Origin: Paenibacillus sp. J31TS4
Lineage (GTDB): Bacteria > Bacillota > Bacilli > Paenibacillales > NBRC-103111
Direction of reading: 5' to 3'
NCBI RefSeq assembly: GCF_018403265.1
Contig: NZ_BOSI01000003.1
Location: forward strand, 124,001 to 188,000
Length of the DNA stretch: 64,000 nucleotides
The first letter of the stretch is position 1. Every line of letters starts with the position of its first letter. The notes below the pieces were generated by a model that saw only the letters and a list, made by a program, of their open reading frames with translations, had not been told where the DNA came from and searched no databases. This document shows positions 50,508 through 60,124 of the stretch, piece by piece. Made by a program: the position numbers and the translations under genes.

Positions 50508-51539
50508 CTATATGTAAATATTCAGTTTTTTTAGAGAATAAATTATAAATTTTGAAATCTTAATTGGGACAAACACAAATATAGGGAAAACAAAATAACA
50601 AACCCAATAAACATTTCTTGTCGCGCCTTGACTAGGAAACAACCTTTTAAGTTTAAGCCCATTCTTCAATCGAACGAAAATATTGCTTTTCGTCCTAAAT
50701 GTCTCAAACAATTCTAATAATTGTTGAAGTTGTTTTATAATACTTTTGTTTTTCGGAGGATTTTCAGAAAATCTATCAATACAGTATTTATAGAAATTAT
50801 ACTGATTGTCGATAAATGTTTTCCTGTCTAGTAAATATTCTGAATAAGAAGTTTGCTTACCCGCTTCCGTATTAATAACTTTGTAATAGCCTTTAGATCC
50901 GATAACATTACCTTCATGTTGCCTATAATCTATTAAAGTTTCTTCCAGGTAAGAAATAGAGCCATAGACTGAAGCAACTATTCCCAACCATTGGTCGTGC
51001 AAACAAAACTTGCTCGGTATGGGGATAGCAAAATTAATAATTCTCTTATCAGCGATTATTGTACAACCAGTAATAACGTTTTGTACTAAAAGAGTTTTAA
51101 AGGGGCTTCCGCTTAATGGCTTAATCCCCTCCCTCTTCCAATAAGATATACTCTCCTCTCTAGATGTAATAATCTTCAAATCAGTGTAGACAAGCAAAGA
51201 ATTAGTGGCAACAATTTGCTCCAGGGACTTTAACACCTTATCCTTATGCCATACATCATCCTGATCACACAACATAAAATACTTGGCATCAGATAACTTC
51301 ATCAATTTCTCAAAGTTGCGGACCACACCCAAATTAACGTTGTTTTTATGAAGCTCAATTCTATCATCTTGAATTGCATAACGTGTAAGCAAATCATAAG
51401 TCCCGTCTGTTGAAGCATCATCACAAATGATTAATTTATAATTTGCATACGATTGAGATAATATACTCTCAATTAATTCAACAATATACTTACTACCATT
51501 GTATGTGGCAAGCAATATATCTATTTTAATATCAGACAT
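50508..51539 (-). CDS. Glycosyltransferase family 2 (rhamnosyltransferase-like)
   Basis: A 343-residue GT2 with IDILLATYNGSKYIVELIES, ICDDASTDGT, NLGVVRNFEKL and LCDQDDVWHKDK (the DQDD form of the metal motif, common in RgpB/WbbL-like rhamnosyltransferases). The C-terminus has hydrophobic and basic stretches suggesting membrane association. Overlaps the preceding gene by 8 bp. Strongly AT-rich. Confidence 0.86.
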   Translation of the reverse strand: MSDIKIDILLATYNGSKYIVELIESILSQSYANYKLIICDDASTDGTYDLLTRYAIQDDRIELHKNNVNLGVVRNFEKLMKLSDAKYFMLCDQDDVWHKDKVLKSLEQIVATNSLLVYTDLKIITSREESISYWKREGIKPLSGSPFKTLLVQNVITGCTIIADKRIINFAIPIPSKFCLHDQWLGIVASVYGSISYLEETLIDYRQHEGNVIGSKGYYKVINTEAGKQTSYSEYLLDRKTFIDNQYNFYKYCIDRFSENPPKNKSIIKQLQQLLELFETFRTKSNIFVRLKNGLKLKRLFPSQGATRNVYWVCYFVFPIFVFVPIKISKFIIYSLKKLNIYI

Positions 51540-53841
51540 TTTTGTATCGCTTCCTGTATTTTAAAACTAAATAAATGAGCTTTTTGCCTATTCGTAGAGC
51601 TGTTTTGTTTCTAGTTCTCAATCTATTTAGCACTTTCCACCCTATAGTTGAATGTATTGCATACAGTTCGCTCTTTAGTTGGTCGATTTCATAATCATGT
51701 TGCCCGTTTACAACATCAGGTTGGAAGTATCGCAAGGAAGCCAATAATTCTTGACGAGATAATCCCTCACCTCCTCCCTTTTGTAAAACAATATTGTCGG
51801 CATAAATCTGTAGATATTTGCGTTGCATTTCATGAATCGTCTCTACTTTATTAGCAAGTATATTATTTCTTTTCGAAGTTATATCCCCTCTATTTTTATA
51901 TATAAAGTCTAACATTTTCGCAATATCTTCAACTTTTACTGAATCAGATATCCATCCCCCCTGGGTTAGTAGTACCCTTTCTTTCAAAGCTCCCATTGGA
52001 GTTACAAGTACCGGGATATTGCAACGCCACGCTTCGGATAGTGTATAGGAAAAGGTCTCTGGCCACGGGGATAGTAAACATATCAGATCTAAATCAAGCG
52101 AACCGAGAATGTTATCGATATCCTGTCTATTATAGTTCCCATGAATGCTGACATTATCTTGGTTGATTAAGTTGAGTCTTTGGTCACCTAAAGCACCGAT
52201 CAGGTGCCATTCCGCTTTATTTTTCGGATAATTAAGTATCAACTTGTGAATTATCTCGCTTCCTTTATTGGATGATAACCCACCTAAGAAACCCACAGAT
52301 AAAGGTTTATTATCCTCTCGCCGGTTATTTATAAAAGAATTGTTGTTCTGGGAGACATCAATCCCATGTGGTATCGCCTTAATACGCCCCCGTATCTGAG
52401 GGTACTCCTCTTCAAAAATATTTTTGGAGTAATTTGAAGGAGTAATGAACAAATCGACATATTCGAGCATTTCCTCAACTTTAAGTTTCCATTTTGAAAG
52501 GAATGGCGTATGAAAACCATGCGTATGGAACATGCACTCTCTACACTTCTCTTCACTTCTTTTATCTTTACAATACTCATTGTTATGGTCCATCAGATTA
52601 ACTTTTGGACAAAGCAGGTAGTAATCATGCAATGTATAAATTACTTTAATGTCGTGTTTTTTTGAGATATATGGAATATCGAAGGAATGTTTAATCAAAT
52701 GATGTATATGAACTAAATTAATCCCAAATGTAATAAGAATCTTTTCAACTATTTCGGAGTATTCTTGATGATGAAAGTGAGTGAGGGACAGTTCATTCTT
52801 TAAAGGAAATCTATACTTTTCTATCAATTGGTTAGTTATAAAGTGCTTTAGCACAAGTTCTTTCCCACTCGAGACTAATACATAGGAATTAAATTCTCCA
52901 AGACCTTCAACCAGATCTTTCACATGATATTCGGTACCGCCTATAGGATGATTATATTTTTCATCAAAAAAGTTATGAAGAATAAATAATATGTTCTTAT
53001 CAGACTTCCTTGTTTCCTTATCAATATTTAGCCAAGCATTAATATTATCATGAATATCTTTCAACGTATTATTAACTATAAAATCGTGTACTTTTTTTTC
53101 GTAGTACGGATATCTCCTATTTAAAGTAGCTATATTTTTGTTTAATAACTTTAATTTATCCCCCTGAAAGGACATGGAACCTTTGTGAAAAACGAATGTA
53201 TCATCTGCAATAATATTTATATATCCACTTTCAATAACACGACAGCAGAAATCATTTTCTTCTGCATATCCTTTCCCAAATGTTTCTTCATCAAAGTATC
53301 CTATTTCTTTAATTACCGCTCTTTTAATAAACATGCAAAAACCAACAGCTGTTGGTATTTCTGGAAATCTACGCAAAGAAATCTTTTCAATGAAGTTAGC
53401 GAACGAATCAGCGTTATATCCTTCGGGAATTTCGTTATCTTCTAAAAACACAGGCACTGAGCAGATCGTTCCATTATTGGTCAAAGGAGTCACAGTACCT
53501 ACCGAACTGTTTTGATAAGCTGCCCTCTCAAGTTTAGAAAGCCATCCGCTAGTTACTTCTGTATCACTATTTAATAGAACAACATCATTATCCGAGTATT
53601 TCATTCCCCTATTTACTGTACCAACAAAACCCAAATTAACCTTATTATCCAGGATAACTATCGAATCGTGCCCTTCCAAGGTATTTAAATAGTCAGCCAC
53701 TCGGGGATCGGGACTACAATCATTAATTGCAATTATTCTGTACGTATTTTTTTCTGTCTTATTGATTATAGAATTTATACAAAGGATAAGCTCATCAATA
53801 GCGTTATAAACAGGTATTATTATATCTATCAATTTATTCAT
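51532..53841 (-). CDS. Bifunctional GT2-GT4 glycosyltransferase
   Basis: A 769-residue fusion. GT2 domain at about 1-250 (IIIPVYNAIDELILCINSI, INDCSPDPRV, NLGFVGTVNRGM, LNSDTEV, YAEENDFCCRVIESG). A GT4 domain at about 285-680 has LFITPSNYSKNIF, IPHGIDVS, VGFLGGLSSNKGSEI and PWPETFSYTLSEAW. A short basic tail ends the protein. It could add two successive sugars of the repeat unit. Similar two-domain enzymes occur in S-layer glycan loci. ATG start; overlaps the next gene by 8 bp. Confidence 0.85.
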   Translation of the reverse strand: MNKLIDIIIPVYNAIDELILCINSIINKTEKNTYRIIAINDCSPDPRVADYLNTLEGHDSIVILDNKVNLGFVGTVNRGMKYSDNDVVLLNSDTEVTSGWLSKLERAAYQNSSVGTVTPLTNNGTICSVPVFLEDNEIPEGYNADSFANFIEKISLRRFPEIPTAVGFCMFIKRAVIKEIGYFDEETFGKGYAEENDFCCRVIESGYINIIADDTFVFHKGSMSFQGDKLKLLNKNIATLNRRYPYYEKKVHDFIVNNTLKDIHDNINAWLNIDKETRKSDKNILFILHNFFDEKYNHPIGGTEYHVKDLVEGLGEFNSYVLVSSGKELVLKHFITNQLIEKYRFPLKNELSLTHFHHQEYSEIVEKILITFGINLVHIHHLIKHSFDIPYISKKHDIKVIYTLHDYYLLCPKVNLMDHNNEYCKDKRSEEKCRECMFHTHGFHTPFLSKWKLKVEEMLEYVDLFITPSNYSKNIFEEEYPQIRGRIKAIPHGIDVSQNNNSFINNRREDNKPLSVGFLGGLSSNKGSEIIHKLILNYPKNKAEWHLIGALGDQRLNLINQDNVSIHGNYNRQDIDNILGSLDLDLICLLSPWPETFSYTLSEAWRCNIPVLVTPMGALKERVLLTQGGWISDSVKVEDIAKMLDFIYKNRGDITSKRNNILANKVETIHEMQRKYLQIYADNIVLQKGGGEGLSRQELLASLRYFQPDVVNGQHDYEIDQLKSELYAIHSTIGWKVLNRLRTRNKTALRIGKKLIYLVLKYRKRYKNV

Positions 53842-53865
53842 TATGAATTCTCCACTCTGAATAGT

Positions 53866-55365
53866 TCATTTAAATTTGTTCGATAGCCATCTTAGGAAAT
53901 AGGTATATTTCCAGGACCTTGTTTGTTTCATTTTTGATATCTCATTACTTAATGTATCTATTCCTGTCTCAAGTGTGTGAATTTTTTTAGTATACAAATC
54001 TATATCCTTGATTAATTTTTCTTCATTTTGCAAGCTTACATCCAGTTTAATCTGTTTAATTTCATTTTTCTTATTCAATTCCTCAATTTTGTTCGACAAG
54101 TCTTTGGCTACTAGCTTTATTTTTTTGAGTTCCTCTTGTAACGATAAATTGCTGTCCTTCCATTGCTTCATCTCACAAAAAAGCTTTTTCACAGTCTCAC
54201 TAATGAGGTTAAATACTTTTGATTGATTCTTTTGGAATAGACATGTAATAACGATTTTCTTTTCCGATTTTCCGTCTAAATAATAGTTGTTAATAATAAT
54301 CTGCGGATCTAACCCAGTACTAAAAAATGAATATCTGTCATTATTGCTGCTAATTCTTATTATGTCATTTAAACCTATTAAACCATTGAAATTATTTGCC
54401 GTTGACCATTCAGCCAGTACCTTCGGATATTCATCTCCTTCGGTTATACATATGGAATCAATTTCCCCGTATAAGGGGATAATTGCCGGATCTATTCTTA
54501 AATATCCTTTTGCCTCTTTAGGCAACATTAATTCATATGTATTTGAATTCCCATCTATAATTAAAGTCTTCTTTACCGAGTTTTCTTCTCTATATTGTTT
54601 GTCTTCTCCCCAAAATACTTGGAGATATTCTTCATCCATATAAAATTTTGCTTCACCATTCTTCTCAATAAAAGTACCAACTTCTTTTTCAACCTCATTC
54701 GCCTTCATTGATACAGTTATGAATTGATATACATTACCCTCCTCTCTATTATTTAAATAATTGTAAATCTCCTTAGGAAGTGATTCGATATCTTGTTTAA
54801 ATTCTGTGTTTTCCGGTCTAAGCATTGTTGTATACCATTTAATTGGAGCCAACCCTGCATTAATTAACAATTCACGTATATTCTTTTTACCAAAGAATCT
54901 TAAGTGGGTATTATCAAGAAGTCCCGTATGCTGATAGTTAAATTCTCCTTTTATAATTTCCATAATGATCGCATTATGAGTAATATTCGGTATAGATGTT
55001 ACAACAACCCCCTTACTTTCTAGTAATTGGGCAGATTCCTTTAATACCTTCCAAGGATTTTTTAAATGTTCGAGAACATCCGCAAAAATTATATAATCAA
55101 ACTTCTTTTCATTGAGTTCATTAACCCAATTCATTTCATCTACGTCACCAACTATCATCTGATTACAGTATTCCTTTGTTAACATCGCAGACTTCGGATC
55201 TATTTCTATGCAAGTGACATCGCAATTTAACTGTTGTTTCATGTACCGCGTCATGTAGCCTGTTGACGGACCAAATTCCAGCACCTTTGAATTAGGTTGG
55301 ATCTCTTTAAGTATTATTGTCTGTGAATTTATGACAGACAGATCTAGGTTAATATTATATTTCAT
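53866..55365 (-). CDS. SAM-dependent methyltransferase with C-terminal coiled coil
   Basis: A 499-residue protein. Class I methyltransferase domain at about 20-170 (VLEFGPSTGYMTRYM, CIEIDPKSA, YIIFADVLEHLKNPW). A middle beta-rich region (about 210-385) of unknown kind follows, then a coiled coil (about 390-480, EELKKIKLVAKDLSNKIEEL) and a basic amphipathic end (TRSWKYTYFLRWLSNKFK). Overlaps the wzt-like stop by 11 bp. Order and layout recall chain-terminating O-antigen methyltransferases with a coiled-coil ruler (WbdD type), but there is no kinase domain. Confidence 0.82.
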   Translation of the reverse strand: MKYNINLDLSVINSQTIILKEIQPNSKVLEFGPSTGYMTRYMKQQLNCDVTCIEIDPKSAMLTKEYCNQMIVGDVDEMNWVNELNEKKFDYIIFADVLEHLKNPWKVLKESAQLLESKGVVVTSIPNITHNAIIMEIIKGEFNYQHTGLLDNTHLRFFGKKNIRELLINAGLAPIKWYTTMLRPENTEFKQDIESLPKEIYNYLNNREEGNVYQFITVSMKANEVEKEVGTFIEKNGEAKFYMDEEYLQVFWGEDKQYREENSVKKTLIIDGNSNTYELMLPKEAKGYLRIDPAIIPLYGEIDSICITEGDEYPKVLAEWSTANNFNGLIGLNDIIRISSNNDRYSFFSTGLDPQIIINNYYLDGKSEKKIVITCLFQKNQSKVFNLISETVKKLFCEMKQWKDSNLSLQEELKKIKLVAKDLSNKIEELNKKNEIKQIKLDVSLQNEEKLIKDIDLYTKKIHTLETGIDTLSNEISKMKQTRSWKYTYFLRWLSNKFK

Positions 55366-56584
55366 TCGTTACGGCACCTCTATTCGTACAGGTCCATTTA
55401 TGTTTAAGGTATGCTACACCTTCTGCAATATAGTCAGATGAACTTATCCTAAAGGACGCGATACGCGCCTTGTAATCTAACCTTACTAAACCAGAACTCT
55501 CAAAGAAACCAACATCTATAAAATATGTACCAGGGAGAAGGTTACAATCATCATAAGATATGCTCAATGTGTATTTACCTGGGTGATTGGGGAGAGGGTA
55601 CGCATCCAGTTTCGTATTTAAGCCACAAATACTTATGTTTTCATTATTAAAAATAGCCACTCCTCCGACAATACCTTCCATTTTCTTGTGAAGAGTGTAA
55701 TCCACCATAATTAATATATCTTCTCTCATCCGAAAGTTGTCTCTATAGCTAAGATCAGCATTTACAGTAGATACAGAATCTATAGTCAATACTTGTTCAT
55801 CAGGCACATTTACCGGTTGTTCGAACGTTGTTACTATGTCCTTTTCACTCTTCATATAGTCTTCATATAAACGCGTTACTTGATTCACTTCTCCTCTTAA
55901 ATGCACTTCTCCATCCATCATCCATATGACTTGGTCGCAGAAATTCCTTATTGAATAAGTATCGTGGCTTACAAACAAAATTGTCTTGCCTTGTTCTTTA
56001 AATTCCTTCATTCTATTAATACATTTTAATTGAAACTGCATATCCCCCACGGCAAGTGCTTCGTCTACGATAAGAATATCGGGATCGACATTAATTGCAC
56101 AAGCAAAGGCCAACCTAACATACATGCCTGAGGAGTAAACTTTTACTGGTTGGTCGATAAACATCCCTATGTCGGCAAATTCTTCAATCTGGCCCATTCT
56201 ATCTTCTATTTCTCTTTTAGATAGCCCCATAATCGCTCCGTTCATATAGACGTTCTCTCTCCCAGTGAACTCTGGATTAAATCCGCTCCCAAGTTCCAGC
56301 AAAGCAGCTATCCTTCCATTAATGTTGACATTTCCCTCTGTCGCTTCCAAAGTGTTTGTAATTATTTGAAGAACTGTACTTTTTCCGGAACCATTTCTTC
56401 CGATTATGCCAATTGTTTCGCCTTTCTTCACTTTAAAAGACACATCTTTCAAAGCCCAAAATTCTTGATAATATTTTCTTTTCGGAAAAACACCCTGTTT
56501 TAACCTATCTTGTGGTCTATTATAAATTTTATAACACTTACTCACATTTTCTATTGATATTGAAAATTCATTATTATAAGACAT
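55355..56584 (-). CDS. wzt: ABC glycan exporter ATPase (Wzt/TagH) with C-terminal substrate domain
   Basis: A 409-residue protein: ATPase with Walker A IGRNGSGKST (about 61-70), signature YSSGMYVRLAFA, Walker B ILIVDEALAVGD and switch SHD, then a ~150-residue Wzt-C-like beta-sandwich (about 260-400). Such C-terminal domains bind the modified non-reducing end of the glycan and select capped chains. ATG at 56584 with GGAGGGG; it overlaps the wzm end by 11 bp. Confidence 0.92.
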   Translation of the reverse strand: MSYNNEFSISIENVSKCYKIYNRPQDRLKQGVFPKRKYYQEFWALKDVSFKVKKGETIGIIGRNGSGKSTVLQIITNTLEATEGNVNINGRIAALLELGSGFNPEFTGRENVYMNGAIMGLSKREIEDRMGQIEEFADIGMFIDQPVKVYSSGMYVRLAFACAINVDPDILIVDEALAVGDMQFQLKCINRMKEFKEQGKTILFVSHDTYSIRNFCDQVIWMMDGEVHLRGEVNQVTRLYEDYMKSEKDIVTTFEQPVNVPDEQVLTIDSVSTVNADLSYRDNFRMREDILIMVDYTLHKKMEGIVGGVAIFNNENISICGLNTKLDAYPLPNHPGKYTLSISYDDCNLLPGTYFIDVGFFESSGLVRLDYKARIASFRISSSDYIAEGVAYLKHKWTCTNRGAVTNEI

Positions 56585-57359
56585 CTGCGAAACCCCTCCG
56601 CGTTTTTTCAAAGCATTTGTATCCGATAAATGAAAATAAAAGTCCCAGGCAAGTACCGATTGCAATCCATTGATAATTCGGTAGGTTTCCCCAAATTAGT
56701 ATTTGCCTCGTATCTTCAACCACATAGCTAATAGGATTAATCTTGTAAAAAAATTGGAATTCATTGGGGATGGATGAGACTGGGTAAAAAATAGGACTTA
56801 GAAACATCAATGCGCTGGTCAACACTCCTACTACATGTCCAATATCTCTTAAGTAAACACCAAGTGAAGACAAAATCCACGATAGACCTAGCACGAAAAG
56901 AATTAATGGTAACAACACAAGTGGAAAAAGCAAAGCTGTCCAGTGTAATCCAAACCCGAAGATTAACAATCCTATGATTAAAATGGCTACACTAATCAAC
57001 ATATTAATAATCGTAGAAAGAACCACTGAGACTGGGAGTATATGTAGTGGGAAAACAACTTTTTTTACATAATTAACATTCCCAACGACTAAGCCTGGGG
57101 AGCGATTAGCTACTTCTGAAAATAGATTATAAACTATCATTCCGCTGAAAATAATCAATGCGAATTCTATTTTATTCGTACTTCCAGAGTTCCATCTTGC
57201 ATTAAATACTACACTGAAAACGAAGGTGTAAATGGTCAGCATTAGAAAAGGAATTATCACTGACCATAGTACACCTAAGTATGAACCTTTATATCTAGTT
57301 GCTATGTCTCTGAACGCAAGTTGTTTTATTAGTTCGCTATGCTTCCAAATATTCCTCAT
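56574..57359 (-). CDS. wzm: ABC-2 type glycan exporter permease (Wzm/TagG)
   Basis: A 261-residue membrane protein with six helices and an N-terminal amphipathic segment (LAFRDIATRYKGSYLGVLWS), typical of O-antigen/teichoic acid permeases. Partner of the following ATPase. ATG after AAGGGGAAATACTTTA. First gene of the AT-rich minus-strand run, diverging from the ligase-like gene. Confidence 0.93.
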   Translation of the reverse strand: MRNIWKHSELIKQLAFRDIATRYKGSYLGVLWSVIIPFLMLTIYTFVFSVVFNARWNSGSTNKIEFALIIFSGMIVYNLFSEVANRSPGLVVGNVNYVKKVVFPLHILPVSVVLSTIINMLISVAILIIGLLIFGFGLHWTALLFPLVLLPLILFVLGLSWILSSLGVYLRDIGHVVGVLTSALMFLSPIFYPVSSIPNEFQFFYKINPISYVVEDTRQILIWGNLPNYQWIAIGTCLGLLFSFIGYKCFEKTRRGFADVL

Positions 57360-57520
57360 TAAAGTATTTCCCCTTGTAAGTAAAGACTTTGTTAAATATC
57401 TATTTTATGAATCCTTTTCCCTACCCAATAGTCACGTTCAATCAACCTCTTCGTTTCCCTCCTCCCTCTAACTATGATAGAATATGGTCGATTCTGTCAA
57501 ATGAGGGAGTATGGTTAATT

Positions 57521-59998
57521 ATGAACAAAGCACCGAAGGGGCAGTACGCTCGGGATAGAGCCAAGCAGGCCCCTCAAGCTTCGCATTCCGTTCTATTCTG
57601 GCTAATCATCGGCATCACCGGCGTTTTTCTTTGCTGGGCCCCATTTCAGCGAGCCCTCTTTAACGGTTATAGCAATTCGTTCGATCGCCCACTTTTTAGT
57701 TCCTTGATCTGGGCCTCCATCCTGCTCCTGCTCTTATCCTTTTACCTATTCTACCACTATAAGTTTCGGGAGAAACGGGATGTCTTTCCGTTCCTGATCT
57801 GGCTCATTCCCTTGAGCTACTTGCTCTCCTTGACCCAGGCGGCTTCTACATACTCGGCAACCAATATGGTCTTTTTTTATGTCATGTTCGCTACTCTCTT
57901 TCTGATCGGCTTCTACCTGACACAGGACCAGAGAGGGAACCGAATCCTCCAACAGATTGTCCTGATCAGCGGATACGGCATCGTTCTGTTCGGCCTGCTG
58001 TACTGGCTGGGCAACACGTCGGCCGCCAATTTTATGGCCAGCCTCTTTACCGATCTGAATGGGGAACCCGTCTATAAGCATGCGATTATGTCCGACTCCA
58101 ACGGCCTGCGGCTGACCTCGGTGTTCCAGTATGCCAACACCTATTCCGCATTCCTGCTTGTTCTGTTGTTCGGTTCGCTCTTCTTTATCCAGCGCTCCCG
58201 GACATGGTACGGCAAAGCCTTGCATGCCAGTATGCTCGTGCCTATTCTGCTGTCGTTCTTCCTTACGCTCTCCCGCGGAGGACTGGTGGTCCTTCCCGTG
58301 GTGCTGCTTCTGCTTCTCTTCTTCTATTCGTTGAAGCGACAAATTACGACACTGATTCATCTGGTGCTCGGATCTGCTGCGACGCTGGCTATTCTAAGCA
58401 AGCTCACCTCTTATGGCGCGGAGCTCCAAAAGCAAGCCGACTCTGCCTTGTCCGCCAAAGGCTGGGGCTTGCTGCTGGCAGCTTCCCTGACTACAGCTGC
58501 CCTGGTGACGGTGACGGAGCGGTATATTGCTCCTTGGCTGCAGAACAAGCTCGAACCCCGGATTCGCAGCCGGTTTGCTTCCGCCATCTTACCGGTTGCG
58601 GCAATCCTGGTCGGTACGATAGGCGTATTCCTTCTGTTTGGGGATACTTTTCTCTCCAAGCTGCTTCCCGACAATGTCCGTACCCGGATTGAGAATATTA
58701 ACTTCCAGCAGCATAGCGTCCTGGAACGCGTCACCTTCTATAAGGACTCCTTCAAGCTATTCGAGGACTATCCGGTTCTCGGCGCGGGTGGAGGCGCGTG
58801 GGCAGCTCTCTACGAGAAATACCAGAACAACCCATACACTAGCCGGCAGGCACACAATTACTTCTTGCAAAATTTAAACGAAGTCGGGCTGATAGGCTTC
58901 CTCCTGCTCTTTGGCTTCCTGATTCTGCTCCTCATCGGCTATATTCGCCAGTATATCAGGGGTGACGAGGAGGAGAGAGATTCCCGGTTTTTCTATTTCC
59001 TGCTCGTCGTCACCCTACTCATTCACAGTACGATTGACTTTAACTTAAGCTATGCCTATCTGTCGATCCTGCTCTTCCTGTCTCTGGGAGGATTGGCATC
59101 GGCTATTACGCCGGAGCTGAAGTGGAAAGCGGCCGCTGCTCCGAAAACCCAGTCTCTGCTGAAGTGGGGCTATCCGGGTGTTCTCAGCATTCTCGGCTTG
59201 GTCTTCCTTATTTTCTCGATTCGCTTGCTTTCCGGAAACACTTTGTATAATGTCGCCGTGGCAGAAGCCCAGCAGGGCAAGCCGTATCAAAGCGTGCTTG
59301 AAACGGCCGATCAGGCCATCGCCAAGCAGGCGCACCCGGATTACTTGCTGCTGAAGCACAATGTTCTGAATCAGGTCTACCAGCAGCTTAAGGACGAAAC
59401 GCTCCGGAACGAGGCAAACGCCGTAATGGCCGAACTTAAAGAGCGGGAGCCTTACAACAAGGACGTCTTCTACGCCGAGCTAAATGATTTTCTGCAAACC
59501 CGCAACCTTTCGGGTGCTTCAAGCGTCCTTACTAAAGGGATAGAAAATTATCCCTGGAGCATTGAACTTTATGAAAAGCAGATTCAAGTTCTATTTGAGC
59601 TGGGTAATACTGCTAGGATGGAAAAAAATGCCCAGGCTGCCACTGCCTATTGGAAGCAGGCCGAGGAACTCTATCAAACGGTCGTAACCAAACAGCAGGA
59701 GCTTCTTGATCTGCCGGAAGGGCAGCTGCAAGGACGCGACTTTCAGGTAACGAACGCGATGACGCTGGCTATGGGGCAAATCTCCTTCCTGAAGGGTGAC
59801 TACGCCAGTGCCTCAAGCACCCTGGCCTCTAAGCTTAACGACAATCTAGACGATCCGACGAATCTGCAAATTGCCAGATGGTATTTGGCTTCCATCCAGA
59901 AGCAAGGCAAATCGGATCAGGCATGGCTGAGCAAATTAACGGCTAAGAGCAGCACGGAGCCTGCCGAAGTGCAAAAAATCGTTGCCCTCGGTTCCTGA
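57521..59998 (+). CDS. O-antigen ligase-like membrane protein with TPR tail (WsfB-like)
   Basis: An 825-residue protein with about 12 transmembrane helices. A large outer loop near residues 390-450 contains the family signature (ENINFQQHSVLERVTFYKDS, YTSRQAHNYFLQNLNEVGLIG). The C-terminal ~200 residues are soluble helical repeats of TPR type (YQSVLETADQAIAKQAHPDY, TAYWKQAEELYQ). The layout matches WaaL/Wzy-fold ligases and the oligosaccharide:protein transferase WsfB of Paenibacillus alvei. ATG at 57521 is preceded by GAGGGAG. Diverges from wzm and precedes an SLH S-layer-type gene. Confidence 0.82.
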   Translation: MNKAPKGQYARDRAKQAPQASHSVLFWLIIGITGVFLCWAPFQRALFNGYSNSFDRPLFSSLIWASILLLLLSFYLFYHYKFREKRDVFPFLIWLIPLSYLLSLTQAASTYSATNMVFFYVMFATLFLIGFYLTQDQRGNRILQQIVLISGYGIVLFGLLYWLGNTSAANFMASLFTDLNGEPVYKHAIMSDSNGLRLTSVFQYANTYSAFLLVLLFGSLFFIQRSRTWYGKALHASMLVPILLSFFLTLSRGGLVVLPVVLLLLLFFYSLKRQITTLIHLVLGSAATLAILSKLTSYGAELQKQADSALSAKGWGLLLAASLTTAALVTVTERYIAPWLQNKLEPRIRSRFASAILPVAAILVGTIGVFLLFGDTFLSKLLPDNVRTRIENINFQQHSVLERVTFYKDSFKLFEDYPVLGAGGGAWAALYEKYQNNPYTSRQAHNYFLQNLNEVGLIGFLLLFGFLILLLIGYIRQYIRGDEEERDSRFFYFLLVVTLLIHSTIDFNLSYAYLSILLFLSLGGLASAITPELKWKAAAAPKTQSLLKWGYPGVLSILGLVFLIFSIRLLSGNTLYNVAVAEAQQGKPYQSVLETADQAIAKQAHPDYLLLKHNVLNQVYQQLKDETLRNEANAVMAELKEREPYNKDVFYAELNDFLQTRNLSGASSVLTKGIENYPWSIELYEKQIQVLFELGNTARMEKNAQAATAYWKQAEELYQTVVTKQQELLDLPEGQLQGRDFQVTNAMTLAMGQISFLKGDYASASSTLASKLNDNLDDPTNLQIARWYLASIQKQGKSDQAWLSKLTAKSSTEPAEVQKIVALGS

Positions 59999-60041
59999 AT
60001 TCTTACAAATATACAAACACCTACCATTTTTCAACGAGACT

Positions 60042-60050
60042 TGCTATAAT
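60042..60050 (+). promoter_or_regulatory. Extended -10 promoter of the S-layer-type gene
   Basis: TGCTATAAT (60042-60050) is a consensus extended -10; no good -35 is present. The leader runs ~65 bp to a full anti-SD match (AAAGGAGGTGA) before the ATG. Confidence 0.6.
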
Positions 60051-60124
60051 TTGTATGGTTTTCTATTAAAGGTGCTATTTTTGTTCTATCACATCCGGCA
60101 TGGAAAGGAGGTGAAATTGACAAA

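Noticed and set aside
60002-60124. TTG near 60114 considered as the S-layer gene start
   Set aside because: It is out of frame and reaches a stop after three codons; the ATG at 60125 is in frame with a full anti-SD match upstream.
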